A stretch of DNA of 64,000 nucleotides from Pseudoalteromonas sp. CO133X (lineage in GTDB: Bacteria > Pseudomonadota > Gammaproteobacteria > Enterobacterales > Alteromonadaceae), in the NCBI GenBank assembly GCA_004208945.1, contig SGPE01000009.1, positions 496,001-560,000 of the forward strand, written 5' to 3'. Positions 38,401 through 46,775 of the stretch are shown piece after piece. The translations under genes were made by a program, and so were the position numbers. Numbering within the stretch: position 1 is the first letter of the stretch; the number at the start of each line of letters is the position of its first letter. The notes below the pieces were generated by a model that was given only the letters and a program-made list of their open reading frames with translations, was not told the DNA's origin and ran no database searches.

Positions 38401-38546
38401 TTGCAGATAGTGAGCCACAGCCTACTCCACCAGCCATGTCGCATGATAAGCGTGTTGCTATTCCAGACAGCGGCTTACGTGCAGGTTCAATAAAACCTGC
38501 AGGAAAAGCAAGTGCTGAAATGGCAAAAACAATGCTAGTAGACTAA
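35436..38546 (+). CDS. rne: Ribonuclease E
   Basis: A 1036-residue endonuclease and degradosome scaffold. The N-terminal half has the S1 domain, the DNase I-like catalytic site ([19 protein letters not shown] ... [11 protein letters not shown] with both metal Asp residues) and the Zn-link CPRCSGQG. Then comes a disordered tail. An amphipathic helix [17 protein letters not shown] (about 552-568) matches the membrane-targeting segment. Arg/Asn-rich RNA-binding stretches follow (about 583-690). A 22-copy hexapeptide repeat of EEPVKT type lies at about residues 838-969, and the C-terminus is AKTMLVD. A strong terminator follows. The repeat is much longer and more regular than the acidic/Pro parts of enterobacterial RNase E. 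Confidence 0.97.
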   Translation: MKRMLINATQQEEMRVALVDGQRLYDLDIESPGHEQKKANIYKGKITRIEPSLEAAFVDYGAERHGFLPLKEIARTYFPQGYTFQGRPNIRDVIKEGQEVIVQVDKEERGQKGAALTTFISVAGSYLVLMPNNPRAGGISRRIEGDERTELKEALSRLELPKGMGLIVRTAGVGKSFEELEYDLKALLVHWEAIQQAADSGPAPFLIHQESNVIFRAIRDYLRRDIGEILIDKARVFEEAKAHIERFRPDFMSRVKLYQGDVPLFTHYQIESQIESAFQREVRLPSGGSIVIDPTEALTSIDINSSKATKGGDIEETALNTNLEAADEIARQLRLRDLGGLIVIDFIDMTPPRHQREVENRLKDAARPDRARVQIGKISRFGLLEMSRQRLRPSLGEASQGPCPRCSGQGTIRSNESIALSILRLLEEEAIKDNTSQVNAQVPVAVAAYLLNEKRRSVHRIEKRHNVDVVIIPNQHLETPHYEVVRLRKDETIETVSYEQVVAPEPESFEMAKSPSAPVREEPVLKGVVMPTTPAPQAAPKAEQPAPAAKKSEGGLFAAIGKFFKSLFSNAEAEAEKEQEEKKAAQRRSNNRRNNDNRRRSNNQRRRNSRNKRPDDAQAKEENTNTSNKPEQKEGNENRNKRRRNSNNRKRNEKRNDDVEQTTKDTAQEKQSEQPKETKPKVRRQRRNLRKKVRVTDENADEANTVNTTTETVEQAAKAEKPAKPAKEAVAVETEQAEQPVAEKQVPAEPVKADTEPKQAEQAESVVETSTEEEQAQPRTRSRRSPRHLRAAGQRRRRPEHDEKSSDEKTDAPAFIPVADQAAAEYEAELKAKQAQTEEPVKAAEPVKAAEPVKTEEPVQTEEPVQAEEPVQAEEPVRAEEPVKTEEPVKAEEPVKTEEPVKTEAPVKTEEPVKTEEPVQTEEPVQTEEPVQTEAPVQTEAPVQTEEPVKAEEPVKAEEPVQAEEPAKNEKTILVKGSASAAMATPAPVADSEPQPTPPAMSHDKRVAIPDSGLRAGSIKPAGKASAEMAKTMLVD
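37947..38342 (+). repeat. 22 tandem 18-bp repeats inside rne
   Basis: Twenty-two in-frame copies of an 18-nt unit, consensus GAAGAACCAGTAAAAACT with Lys/Gln/Arg and Thr/Ala variants, encode (E/A)(E/A)PV(K/Q/R)(T/A). The last copy is EEPAKN. Near-identical codons between copies point to recent expansion by slippage or unequal exchange. The length is a multiple of 3, so copy-number change keeps the frame. Confidence 0.95.
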
Positions 38547-38566
38547 TAAGCTCAGCAAATAAATGA

Positions 38567-38604
38567 AGCCGCGTTATCAACATAACGCGGCTTTTTTTAT
38601 TTTT
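38567..38604 (+). terminator. Rho-independent terminator of rne
   Basis: Perfect 11-bp stem AGCCGCGTTAT / ATAACGCGGCT (38567-38577, 38582-38592) with a 4-nt loop, then a long T-run with one A. Confidence 0.95.
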
Positions 38605-38655
38605 ACTGAGTTACATAAATACCAACGCACTTAATAAGTGTATTAACAGCCTAAC

Positions 38656-38967
38656 TTAAATTTCAACCTTATTGATCTGAACTTGTGGTTGTAAGTTTGT
38701 AAAGTTCGGTAAATCTGCAAGGATCTCCTCTGCATGAGGGCTAAATGAATCCTCAAATGCTTTTAAAGAATCAAACATCAAATGTCCAATCGCGATAAAG
38801 GCAGGTTTTTCATTAATAGTCCCGCCCGATAAACCAGAGTCAACACTCACTCCAATCAGCGCGTCTCCCAATAACCCTGAGACTAGTGGAAAATGAGTAT
38901 TTACATAATAATTTATGTCAAAGAATGCCTTGTCACTATTAGGATACATAACACTTACTTTTATCAT
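38656..38967 (-). CDS. EthD-family small protein
   Basis: A 103-residue ferredoxin-like-fold protein. MIKVSVMYPNSDKAFFDINYYVNTHFPLV holds the family's YPN...F...YY..THFPLV pattern, and FSPHAEEILADLPNFTN matches its C-terminal part. EthD-type dimeric barrels occur in oxidative metabolism and as stress-linked proteins; substrate is unknown. The ATG at 38967 has AAAGGTG at good spacing; a GTG at 38976 is unlikely. It appears monocistronic. Confidence 0.86.
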   Translation of the reverse strand: MIKVSVMYPNSDKAFFDINYYVNTHFPLVSGLLGDALIGVSVDSGLSGGTINEKPAFIAIGHLMFDSLKAFEDSFSPHAEEILADLPNFTNLQPQVQINKVEI

Positions 38968-39168
38968 TGTTTTCACCTTTAGTTATAAAGTTAACCCTAG
39001 AGCCAAACACACATAAAACCTAAATAAGGTACATCAAACCTACTGTATGTTGGGTAAAGTTACAATGGCCTTTTAAGATGGGATTTATAAACTAAGTTAG
39101 TTGATAACGCTGACTACAGAGCAATAGTAAGTTAACGAAAATACACAAAGGCAATGCAAATACTGTGT

Positions 39169-39191
39169 AAAATTAAAGGCCTTGCGGCCTT
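39169..39191 (-). terminator. Terminator after the phzF-like gene
   Basis: Stem AAGGCC / GGCCTT (39176-39181, 39186-39191) closing a GCAA tetraloop on the minus strand, followed by TAATTTT. It lies 10 nt after the stop at 39201. Confidence 0.75.
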
Positions 39192-39200
39192 ATGTAAGAA

Positions 39201-40073
39201 TTAGCTTACAGATATACGCCTAGTGCCTATTTCATTGGCTGTACCACCGACAATCACTTTCTTAATTTGCTTATTATTAGATTCAACTGACGCGGTAATT
39301 AATGAAGAACAGCCCATTGCTCGACCTTGCTCAAATACAAAGTGATTATTCGAATTTATAAAAACATGCTTTGTTAAATAACAGGCAAGCGCCCCACTCG
39401 CACTACCTGTTGCGGATTCCTCCGAAATACCAAATAAAGGCGCAAAATTGCGGCAGCTTGCACTTATAGGGCTTTGCGTGTTTTCAAGCTCAAAGGCGTG
39501 AATGCCTACAACATTATGTATTTTACTAAAATCAGCAATCAAAGAGTCATCGCAACTAATTTTATCGAGTGTACCAAAAGGGACAGGCACAATTATATCT
39601 GCCAAGCCTGTTGATATAACCTCAATAGGCATCTTGGTTGATGATAATACACTCACATCAATCCCGATTAATTTTGCTATCTCATCGTATCTGAACGTGC
39701 CTAAAAACTGCGGTAAGGCTTGCTCCATGGTAACTAGGCCACTTTCATCAATGCTGACACCAAGTAAACCTGCTTTGGTTCTCTGTGTATAGCTACCTGC
39801 TTTAACAAGGCCATGTCGAAACAAAGTTGAAAACACAGCGAGTGTCGCATGACCACAAAAATCGACTTCAGTCGTGGTCGTAAAAAATGATACCGCAAAA
39901 TCAGCTTCAGGATCGCGTGAAACAAACGCCGTTTCTGAAAAGCCAACTTCTTGAGCTATTGCTAATTTCTGACTATCAGAAAGCTCATCGGCATTTAAAA
40001 CAACACCTGCAGGATTCCCACCGCTACCCTGTGCAGTAAAGGAGTTAACTAAAAAGACATTAATATTTTTCAA
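39201..40073 (-). CDS. PhzF-family isomerase/epimerase-like protein
   Basis: A 290-residue two-domain protein of the diaminopimelate-epimerase fold. It has VNSFTAQGSGGNPAGVVLNADEL, VGFSETAFV with the conserved Glu, EVDFCGHATLAVF, and EESATGSASGALACYL, all standard PhzF-family blocks. PhzF itself isomerises a phenazine precursor, but most homologues are of unknown substrate and no phenazine genes are here. It starts 9 nt after the alpha/beta hydrolase gene ends, so the two are likely an operon. Confidence 0.9.
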   Translation of the reverse strand: MKNINVFLVNSFTAQGSGGNPAGVVLNADELSDSQKLAIAQEVGFSETAFVSRDPEADFAVSFFTTTTEVDFCGHATLAVFSTLFRHGLVKAGSYTQRTKAGLLGVSIDESGLVTMEQALPQFLGTFRYDEIAKLIGIDVSVLSSTKMPIEVISTGLADIIVPVPFGTLDKISCDDSLIADFSKIHNVVGIHAFELENTQSPISASCRNFAPLFGISEESATGSASGALACYLTKHVFINSNNHFVFEQGRAMGCSSLITASVESNNKQIKKVIVGGTANEIGTRRISVS

Positions 40074-40082
40074 ATCGATTTC

Positions 40083-40907
40083 TCATTGTGGATATAACGA
40101 CTGTGACTGAGTGCGTGACATCAGCTTTTCAATTTCAGCAATCACCATATCAGGCTCATCATTTTGTACAAAGTGATAACTATTACTGGTTAGAACACTT
40201 TCTCCTTGCGGAAACTGCGCAGCCCACTCTGAATGAAATTTCCCCCAAAGCTCCCTTCCTTTATCGGTAAAAAATAAAAGTGGAGGGTTAGCAAACTTTT
40301 TAACAGAAGCAATGACTGTAACTGGTATATCAGGAATGTCAGGATAATCAGGTAATGGACGCTTAGACCAAAAATCCAAATACTGATTTGACATTCCATT
40401 CGCAAGATCGTCTAACTTTACCTGTGCTATCTCTTTTTCTGCTTGTTGCAAATCTATCTGGCGCATAATATCAACATCATGTTCAGACGCAGGCTCAATT
40501 AACATCAGTGCAGAGAGCTTACCTGGATAACGTGAGGCAAAAACCCTTGCTATATAAGCACCATATGAGTGGGCAATATAAATAACAGGTTCATTTATAT
40601 TCAGCGCTGTCAGTAAGGTATGTGCTTCATCTGCATATTCTTCAGAACTGTAGTTTTTAGTTACTTTTTCGGAGCCGCCATTGCCAATACGCGAATATCT
40701 AATCACCTTAGCTTTACTTGATAATTGTTCAAATATCGCATCCCAATCAGATAAACCTGCTGAACCACCCGCCTCAAGAAAAAGAGTGTGTTGGCCATGG
40801 CCTTTTATTTCGTATTCAACCTTATAGCCGTTCACTTTTACAAAACCCGTTTTAGCTACAGAACTAAACGTAACAATTGCCAGCAATAAAATGCATATTG
40901 ATTTCAC
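40083..40907 (-). CDS. Exported alpha/beta hydrolase
   Basis: A 274-residue protein with a signal peptide (MKSICILLLAIVTFSSVAK). The alpha/beta-hydrolase fold has an oxyanion GGSAGLSDW region and the nucleophile elbow IAHSYGAYIARV (GxSxG variant HSYGA). The acid/His pair is likely in the C-terminal region ending NSYHFVQNDEPDMV. Substrate is unknown; a periplasmic esterase or lipase is plausible. It is followed at 9 nt by the phzF-like gene. Confidence 0.88.
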   Translation of the reverse strand: MKSICILLLAIVTFSSVAKTGFVKVNGYKVEYEIKGHGQHTLFLEAGGSAGLSDWDAIFEQLSSKAKVIRYSRIGNGGSEKVTKNYSSEEYADEAHTLLTALNINEPVIYIAHSYGAYIARVFASRYPGKLSALMLIEPASEHDVDIMRQIDLQQAEKEIAQVKLDDLANGMSNQYLDFWSKRPLPDYPDIPDIPVTVIASVKKFANPPLLFFTDKGRELWGKFHSEWAAQFPQGESVLTSNSYHFVQNDEPDMVIAEIEKLMSRTQSQSLYPQ

Positions 40908-41094
40908 TTGTTATCCTTATATATTCGTCAGTGATTTATTGGGTCTTCCGCTGTAATATTACTTTTATACGTAAAGACAATGCTTTGCCGCTCTGTTATT
41001 GCAAAGAAAGCGACGCACCTTATACAGCTTGAACATGATTACCAGTAATCAAAGGTTATCACTATATTCATTACTAAAATCATGAGTTCATATA

Positions 41095-41448
41095 CTATTT
41101 TCTTTTCTTGTCCTCAACATAGCTTTTAACGTCCAATAAAATTAGAAAAAGTACAAATGATCCACACCACATAGCAAAGACCCATACCGCAGGCAATAAC
41201 TCAGACCAACTGGTTATATTGATTACTTGATAATAAAACACACCTAATGAAATTAATGGCAATATGAATAGAGAATAAAAAAGCAAAATAATTGAACGGG
41301 ACAATAGTTTTTGATAAATATTTTCTGTTTTAGATCTAAGCTCCACCAGAGCAAAAATACATTGCGTGGCTATAAAAAGCATAAATACTTGCAAAAAGCT
41401 CCAGCCTATAGCTGCTAAAACTGCAATCCATTGCATATATTTCTCCAT
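41095..41448 (-). CDS. Small membrane protein of unknown function
   Basis: A 117-residue protein with three hydrophobic spans (about 8-35, 50-72 and 82-107) and a basic C-terminus (DVKSYVEDKKRK). No family was recognised. It is preceded by GGAGAAAT at good distance from the ATG at 41448, so it is probably translated. It lies alone between the alpha/beta hydrolase and yejK, all on the minus strand. Confidence 0.68.
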   Translation of the reverse strand: MEKYMQWIAVLAAIGWSFLQVFMLFIATQCIFALVELRSKTENIYQKLLSRSIILLFYSLFILPLISLGVFYYQVINITSWSELLPAVWVFAMWCGSFVLFLILLDVKSYVEDKKRK

Positions 41449-41541
41449 AAAATTAGTGAGTTACGTAGAATATTACTACAATTCTGCCTTAGGTAGCTAA
41501 CACTGTTTTAAAAACAACCAAGAGTCGTCAGTGAAAGCGAT

Positions 41542-41573
41542 AAAAAAAGCCCAACTACGGCAACAGCTGGGCT
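41542..41573 (-). terminator. Rho-independent terminator of yejK
   Basis: On the minus strand AGCCCA...TGGGCT (outer stem 41548-41573, inner pairing interrupted) followed by seven Ts (41541-41547). It lies about 30 nt past the yejK stop at 41604. Confidence 0.85.
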
Positions 41574-41603
41574 AAGAAATAACAACTCACAGTAAACCTA
41601 GTG

Positions 41604-42620
41604 CTAACCTTCTTCTTGCTCCATAAAACGCTGCAACTGGTCTTTCAGGTTAGGCGGAATGCCTTTTATCACAAGCGTATCAGTTGCTTCGTTGTACGTC
41701 ACACGTTCACCCAAATGTTTACGCTCAAAGCTGACACTTACGCCACCACCCATACCTGAAAATTTCACCATGCTGGTGACGGTCTTTTTATCTACAGGGA
41801 ACGATTCTTCTAAATCGTAGCTCTGCTCCTGGCAAAAGCTTTCAAAGGGACTATCGTCATTTTTTGATAGTGTAGCCGACAGCTCTTTAACATTGGCATC
41901 TTCCCCTGTCGTTACGCAGTCATTACAATAATCAAAAACTTGTTTGCGTAGCTCGTCTTTTTCTGACTTATCGTATTGCTGTTCTGATAAATAATCTTCT
42001 ACGGCATTTAGCATCACTTGGCTTTGTTGCTTAGGATCAATTCCCTCTTCGCAGCCTAAAAAGTCTAAAAAGAAATCTGCAACTTTGCGACCCGCACGAC
42101 CTTTAATGAAAGAAATATAACGATTATCCTCTGGTTGCGTGTCCCATGCCGTTAAGTCAACACGTGCAGCCAATTGCATACGAGAAATATCTAAGTGACG
42201 CGATGATGCTAAATCAAGCTCAGACGTAATTGAATAATGCTCTTTAATGTTGATCATAGCAATTAACAGGAAGTCACTTGCCACATACTGATAATGACAA
42301 AAAACTAAATAACCTGTTTCATTAAAGGCATACTTATTGAGCTCTTCCTTTAATACGTTAGTTGCTTGCTCGGTCATATGCCAAAAGCCGAGCTCATCAT
42401 TGCGATAGCTTTGCATCGCCGATGCAACCACACTGTTTTTATCACCGCTAAACGCGCAATAACCTTTACCCGGTTTTCCATTGTATGCATGGTGTAACTG
42501 TTCAATAAATACAGCGACTTTGTCGTTAACAACCATCTCATCATTGCGTAAATGAATTTCTGTATCGTCGTCCTTTTTGTCCACATAATGAACGACTAAT
42601 TTTTTAACATCTATTGTCAT
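41604..42620 (-). CDS. yejK: Nucleoid-associated protein YejK (NdpA)
   Basis: A 338-residue protein of the YejK/NdpA family. The N-terminal VVHYVDKKDDDTEIHLRNDE, the central GYLVFCHYQYVASDFLLIAMINIKEHY, and SFIKGRAGRKVADFFLDFLGCEEGID are characteristic. It binds the nucleoid; the exact activity is not settled. It is divergent from yejL with a 63-nt gap, the order seen in E. coli and other gammaproteobacteria. Confidence 0.94.
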   Translation of the reverse strand: MTIDVKKLVVHYVDKKDDDTEIHLRNDEMVVNDKVAVFIEQLHHAYNGKPGKGYCAFSGDKNSVVASAMQSYRNDELGFWHMTEQATNVLKEELNKYAFNETGYLVFCHYQYVASDFLLIAMINIKEHYSITSELDLASSRHLDISRMQLAARVDLTAWDTQPEDNRYISFIKGRAGRKVADFFLDFLGCEEGIDPKQQSQVMLNAVEDYLSEQQYDKSEKDELRKQVFDYCNDCVTTGEDANVKELSATLSKNDDSPFESFCQEQSYDLEESFPVDKKTVTSMVKFSGMGGGVSVSFERKHLGERVTYNEATDTLVIKGIPPNLKDQLQRFMEQEEG

Positions 42621-42683
42621 CTTTGTTTTTCACGCCTCTGGTGTTAAAATACGGGAATATAACTCTTTTTATCGAACCAACTG

Positions 42684-42896
42684 ATGCCTATCATATCAAA
42701 ATATTCCAATGACCAAGTAGAACAAATCGTTGATCAGCTGATTGATGTACTGACAGAGCATAAAGCGCCTGTTGATTTAAGTCTTATGTGTTTAGGAAAT
42801 TCTATCACGCATATTTTAAAAGAGCATGTCCCGTCAGAGAAAAGACAAGCTGTTGCCGACAACTTTGCAAAAGCATTAGCACAGTCGGTTAAATAA
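42684..42896 (+). CDS. yejL: YejL family protein (DUF1414)
   Basis: A 70-residue protein starting MPIISKYSNDQVEQIVDQLIDVLTEHKAPVDLSLMCLGNSI, clearly YejL/UPF0352. The function is unknown, but it lies between yejK and yejM in many gammaproteobacteria as here. It is followed after 5 nt by the yejM-like gene, so the two are co-transcribed. Confidence 0.94.
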   Translation: MPIISKYSNDQVEQIVDQLIDVLTEHKAPVDLSLMCLGNSITHILKEHVPSEKRQAVADNFAKALAQSVK

Positions 42897-42901
42897 TATT
42901 T

Positions 42902-44395
42902 ATGAATTTATCGCAACAAAGTCAATTCTCATCAAAAGTAAGTCAGCTTTTAAGCTGGGGGCACTGGTTTACCTTCGCAAATATCGGCTTAGTGTTATTT
43001 ATTAGTCTGAGTTATTTATTTGCAGACAGCGCACCGACCACCTTTATGGGGGTTGTATATATGTTGGTAACCTGGTTAAGTCATACCAGCTTTATTACTT
43101 TTATTGCCTTTGTTTTAACGATATTTCCATTAAGTTTAGTCTTTCCATACCCGCGACACATACGCGGTATGGCTGCACTTATAGCCACTGTTGGGGCATC
43201 ACTTTTAACACTTGATGCCTATGTCTATTTTAATTTAGGGTATCACTTAAACTCATCTGCTTTACCTGAAATTGTCTCATTGTTATGGCATCGTTTAACC
43301 AGTTCTCCTGCACTTACAACCTTACTTGCAGGCGGTATTGTGCTGCTTATTCTCGCGTTTCAGTTACTTGTGAGTAATTATACTTGGCATCATCTTGCTC
43401 GTTTAAAGCAATACAAATTCGCACGTTATGCAACTAGCACTATTTTAGTGTGTTTTGCACTCAGCCATAGTATTCATATCTGGGCTGATGCTAACTTAAA
43501 GTTTGATATTACCAAACAAGATAATGTACTCCCGCTGTCATACCCAACAACAGCCAAAAGCTTATTAGCTAAAAACGATTTACTCGATATAGAAAGCTAT
43601 AAAGAAGCGCACGATGTCAGGCTCGACCCTCATAACGTTGGCTATTTACCACCTTCGCCTATTGAACAATGTAGTGTAGAGACTGCCGCTAAAGTAGATA
43701 TTTTAGTCTTTTCAGATAATCAAGCATTAGAGCAGTTTGTAGCCGGTGAGCCGACTTTACGCAAAACGGACTTATTTCTTCAACCTATTGAAACAGAAGA
43801 CACACTATTTAGTTTGTTATACGGCTTACCGGCTTTTTATAAAGCCCCTATTATTACTAATCAGCAATTGCCGCTATGGGTTAATGAAAAACGTTCATTG
43901 CATGTAGAAGGCTTTAATCAATTCGATTATGTGAATATTACTCAGTCAGATGCCGCCGTTAGACTCATTAATGCGTCGAACACAACCAACGTTCGTGAAG
44001 ATGCAACCACCATTTTTGCATTTAGCCTAGCACAGCAAAACAATGGTATTGTTACAACTTCAAGACTTTATAGCTCAGATAAAAAAGTTGTCCAAACTGA
44101 CGGACTTATTCAGCCAAGTGATATTATCGCAACAAGCATTGGTCAATATCTTGGCTGCCAAAGCTTAGCTAAACAAACAATGCTGGGTAGTAATTTGTAT
44201 AAACGCCATGACGACACAGGTGTAAACTATTCTCAAAATGTCTTTATTGCATTTAAAAAGGATCGGATCACACTAATAGATTCAGATGGCAACTTTAAAA
44301 ATATATCGGCCGCACAGGGTTTTGCTATTGAGCAAGGACTCGACATTCCATTTTTAGTACAGAGCATAAAAAAACTAAAACGCTTTACCCCTTAA
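42902..44395 (+). CDS. yejM: YejM/PbgA-like inner membrane protein with reduced periplasmic domain
   Basis: A 497-residue protein with five N-terminal membrane helices (DUF3413 region, about residues 1-195, opening SKVSQLLSWGHWFTFANI) and a periplasmic C-terminal domain. In E. coli YejM (586 aa) this domain is sulfatase-like and the protein tunes LpxC turnover and lipopolysaccharide level. Here it is about 90 residues shorter and only traces remain, such as KVDILVFSDNQ and SLLYGLPAFYKAP. No metal-binding sulfatase residues could be identified. Family membership is secure from the N-terminus and synteny; whether LPS sensing is kept is unknown. Confidence 0.88.
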   Translation: MNLSQQSQFSSKVSQLLSWGHWFTFANIGLVLFISLSYLFADSAPTTFMGVVYMLVTWLSHTSFITFIAFVLTIFPLSLVFPYPRHIRGMAALIATVGASLLTLDAYVYFNLGYHLNSSALPEIVSLLWHRLTSSPALTTLLAGGIVLLILAFQLLVSNYTWHHLARLKQYKFARYATSTILVCFALSHSIHIWADANLKFDITKQDNVLPLSYPTTAKSLLAKNDLLDIESYKEAHDVRLDPHNVGYLPPSPIEQCSVETAAKVDILVFSDNQALEQFVAGEPTLRKTDLFLQPIETEDTLFSLLYGLPAFYKAPIITNQQLPLWVNEKRSLHVEGFNQFDYVNITQSDAAVRLINASNTTNVREDATTIFAFSLAQQNNGIVTTSRLYSSDKKVVQTDGLIQPSDIIATSIGQYLGCQSLAKQTMLGSNLYKRHDDTGVNYSQNVFIAFKKDRITLIDSDGNFKNISAAQGFAIEQGLDIPFLVQSIKKLKRFTP

Positions 44396-44459
44396 TATGC
44401 TAAAAATGACGGCTTAATTATAGTTACTCAACACTATTAATTTAGAGGACATGGATGTC

Positions 44460-44933
44460 ATGAAAGCCGTAATCCTTTTTTTATTTAGTTTTCTGTTTTT
44501 TATCTACCCTACAAAACAGTTTGCAGCTCAATACTATAAGTGTACGACAGATAAAGGCACTATTTTTAGTCAACAACCTTGCGGTAGCCGCGCAACTAAA
44601 CACACCATCAATGTAACTGACCCTAATATTGAAGCACCGAAAGACTTTGTTAAGCAGTTAAACGAATTAGAGCGCCAGCAAATTGTTCGTAACCTTGAGG
44701 CTGAAATACGCAGTAATAAACACAAGCTTGCCATTTTAGACCGTGAGCGTGATCGCGCCCAATTTCAGCAAGAGCAACGCCTTAACAGAATATTATCTGA
44801 TCAAGACAAAAAGCTAATCGAAAAAAACATCAAGCAACAGCTAAAATCAATTAATAAGCAATACAAACAAGATGTTGACGTGTTAACTAAAAAACTCGCT
44901 AGATTAGAAAAAAAGTTAAAGCGATATAATTAG
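44460..44933 (+). CDS. DUF4124-domain secreted protein with coiled coil
   Basis: A 157-residue protein. A signal peptide (MKAVILFLFSFLFFIYPTKQFAA) is followed by a DUF4124-like motif QYYKCTTDKGTIFSQQPCG with the two conserved cysteines. A charged coiled coil of about 100 residues (RQQIVRNLEAEIRSNKHK... and KKLARLEKKLKRYN) makes up the rest. DUF4124 proteins are periplasmic and of unknown function. The second of two nearby ATGs (44451, 44460) is preferred because GAGG would be only 2 nt from the first. Confidence 0.83.
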   Translation: MKAVILFLFSFLFFIYPTKQFAAQYYKCTTDKGTIFSQQPCGSRATKHTINVTDPNIEAPKDFVKQLNELERQQIVRNLEAEIRSNKHKLAILDRERDRAQFQQEQRLNRILSDQDKKLIEKNIKQQLKSINKQYKQDVDVLTKKLARLEKKLKRYN

Positions 44934-45034
44934 TTATGTTTAACTATTGGGTTTCATGATTAAATAACATATTCTTAACACGCTAGAGTTAAAGCTCTAA
45001 TATAAGTGTATTGAGTTTTTAAGAAGGGGTTTAT

Positions 45035-46759
45035 ATGCAACCACAACATATTGCAGAGCTAATTTTATCTGGCTTTCGCAATCACTATAAACTTTTTCAA
45101 GCAATAACAGCTAAAGCCCCCTATGCCTTTGCTCAGCAAAATTGGCAAAAGATTAATGAAATTAGCAAACTCAGGATCAGCCATTACGATGATCGGGTAA
45201 ACGAAACAATTACAAAACTAAAATCGTTAAACGAGCAACAAATCATCGAGCTTGATCAAACATGCTGGTTAGAAACCAAGCAAATCTATCAACATTTTTT
45301 AAGTTTCCACCCACAAGCAGAGCTTGCCGAAACATTTTATAATTCCGTTTTTTGTCGACTATTTCATCGTCGCTACTTTAACAATGATTTTATTTTCGTC
45401 AAAGCAACACTCGCTGATGCACCTGCGCTTCCTGTTGAGGCTGAGTATAGAAGCTATTTTCCTGTTGTTGATGGCTTAAGACCGACTATTCGCAAAATCA
45501 TCACCCAATTTGATTTTAAAGCGCCATTTGTGGATTTAGAACGCGACATCCGCCTATTGGTAAAGGCCTTTTATAAACAAGCACCCGATACACACCATCA
45601 AGCGTGGCAAATGCGTTTTGATATCCTGCAAGCACCTTTTTACCGTAATAAAGCTGCCTACATTGTTGGTCGTGTGGTGTCACAAAGTGGTGTGCAGCCT
45701 TTCATTATTGCTGTTTTACACCATGAAGACAAAGGCTTGTATCTGGATGCGCTACTGACCAAGTCATCACAAATGCGAGTTATTTTTGGCTTCGCACGTG
45801 CTTATTTCATGGTTGAAACCCATGCGCCATCGGCACTCGTTCGCTTTCTAAACCAACTTATGCCAAATAAGACCTTAGCGGAGCTATACAATGCTATTGG
45901 CTTTCACAAACAAGGCAAGACAGAATTCTATCGTGAATTTTTAAGTCACTTAAACCATTCTAAAGACAACCTCGTTATAGCCCCAGGTACACCGGGGATG
46001 GTGATGATGGTATTCACCCTCCCCTCATTTGGTTATGTATTCAAAGTGATTAAAGACACCTTTGGCGAAAGCAAACCGTTTGGCCGTGATACCGTATTGA
46101 AACGCTACCAACTCGTTAAAAGCCATGACCGCGTTGGTCGAATGGCAGATACAATAGAGTATTCGAACGTCGTATTTCCTCTTGCTCGCTTTGATAGTAA
46201 ATTACTTGAAGAGTTACATAAAACAATTGGCTCTTCGATGATTATTGAGGGCGAGTGGCTGATTATTAAACATTTATATATTGAAAGGCGAATGACCCCC
46301 CTTAATATGTACCTTGAGAATGCCACTGAGCAACAAGCGTTTGAAGCCATTGAAGAGTACGGCCAAGCTCTAAAAGAAATGATTGCCGTCAACATTTTTC
46401 CAGGTGACATGCTCTTAAAAAACTTTGGGGTGAGTAAACACAATCGCGTTATTTTTTACGATTACGATGAAGTTCAGTATTTAACTGATATGAACTTTAG
46501 AGCATTGCCAAAAGCAAAATCATATGATGATTATTTAACAAATGAGCAAAGCTACTCAGTTGCGCCACAAGATGTTTTCCCTGAACAATTATGCACCTTT
46601 GTCACGGCAAACCCTGTATATAAGCAATACTTGCTGAGTACTCATCCAGAGCTTGAAGACCCAGAGTTTTGGCAACAAGCGCAAAAGAATATAAAACAAG
46701 GCAAGGTGAGTCATATTTACCCGTACCCTGCCGGACAACGGTTTATCCATTATTGGTAA
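45035..46759 (+). CDS. aceK: Isocitrate dehydrogenase kinase/phosphatase
   Basis: A 574-residue bifunctional enzyme that phosphorylates and dephosphorylates isocitrate dehydrogenase to direct carbon into the glyoxylate shunt. The length matches E. coli AceK (578). Motifs include the ATP-binding APGTPGMVMMVFTLPSFGYVFKVIKDTF region, LYIERRMTPLNMYL and FPGDMLLKNFGVSKHNRVIFYDYDEVQ. Unlike E. coli it is not in an aceBA operon here. A LysR gene follows by 16 nt in the same direction and may be co-transcribed. Confidence 0.95.
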   Translation: MQPQHIAELILSGFRNHYKLFQAITAKAPYAFAQQNWQKINEISKLRISHYDDRVNETITKLKSLNEQQIIELDQTCWLETKQIYQHFLSFHPQAELAETFYNSVFCRLFHRRYFNNDFIFVKATLADAPALPVEAEYRSYFPVVDGLRPTIRKIITQFDFKAPFVDLERDIRLLVKAFYKQAPDTHHQAWQMRFDILQAPFYRNKAAYIVGRVVSQSGVQPFIIAVLHHEDKGLYLDALLTKSSQMRVIFGFARAYFMVETHAPSALVRFLNQLMPNKTLAELYNAIGFHKQGKTEFYREFLSHLNHSKDNLVIAPGTPGMVMMVFTLPSFGYVFKVIKDTFGESKPFGRDTVLKRYQLVKSHDRVGRMADTIEYSNVVFPLARFDSKLLEELHKTIGSSMIIEGEWLIIKHLYIERRMTPLNMYLENATEQQAFEAIEEYGQALKEMIAVNIFPGDMLLKNFGVSKHNRVIFYDYDEVQYLTDMNFRALPKAKSYDDYLTNEQSYSVAPQDVFPEQLCTFVTANPVYKQYLLSTHPELEDPEFWQQAQKNIKQGKVSHIYPYPAGQRFIHYW

Positions 46760-46775
46760 ACACTAAGGACATGCA

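Noticed and set aside
37923..38437. Long antisense frames over the rne repeat (Phe/Tyr/Trp- or Thr/Gly/Ser-rich)
   Set aside because: They are shadows of the 18-nt repeat, which has no stops in several frames. Repetitive composition, no start signals.
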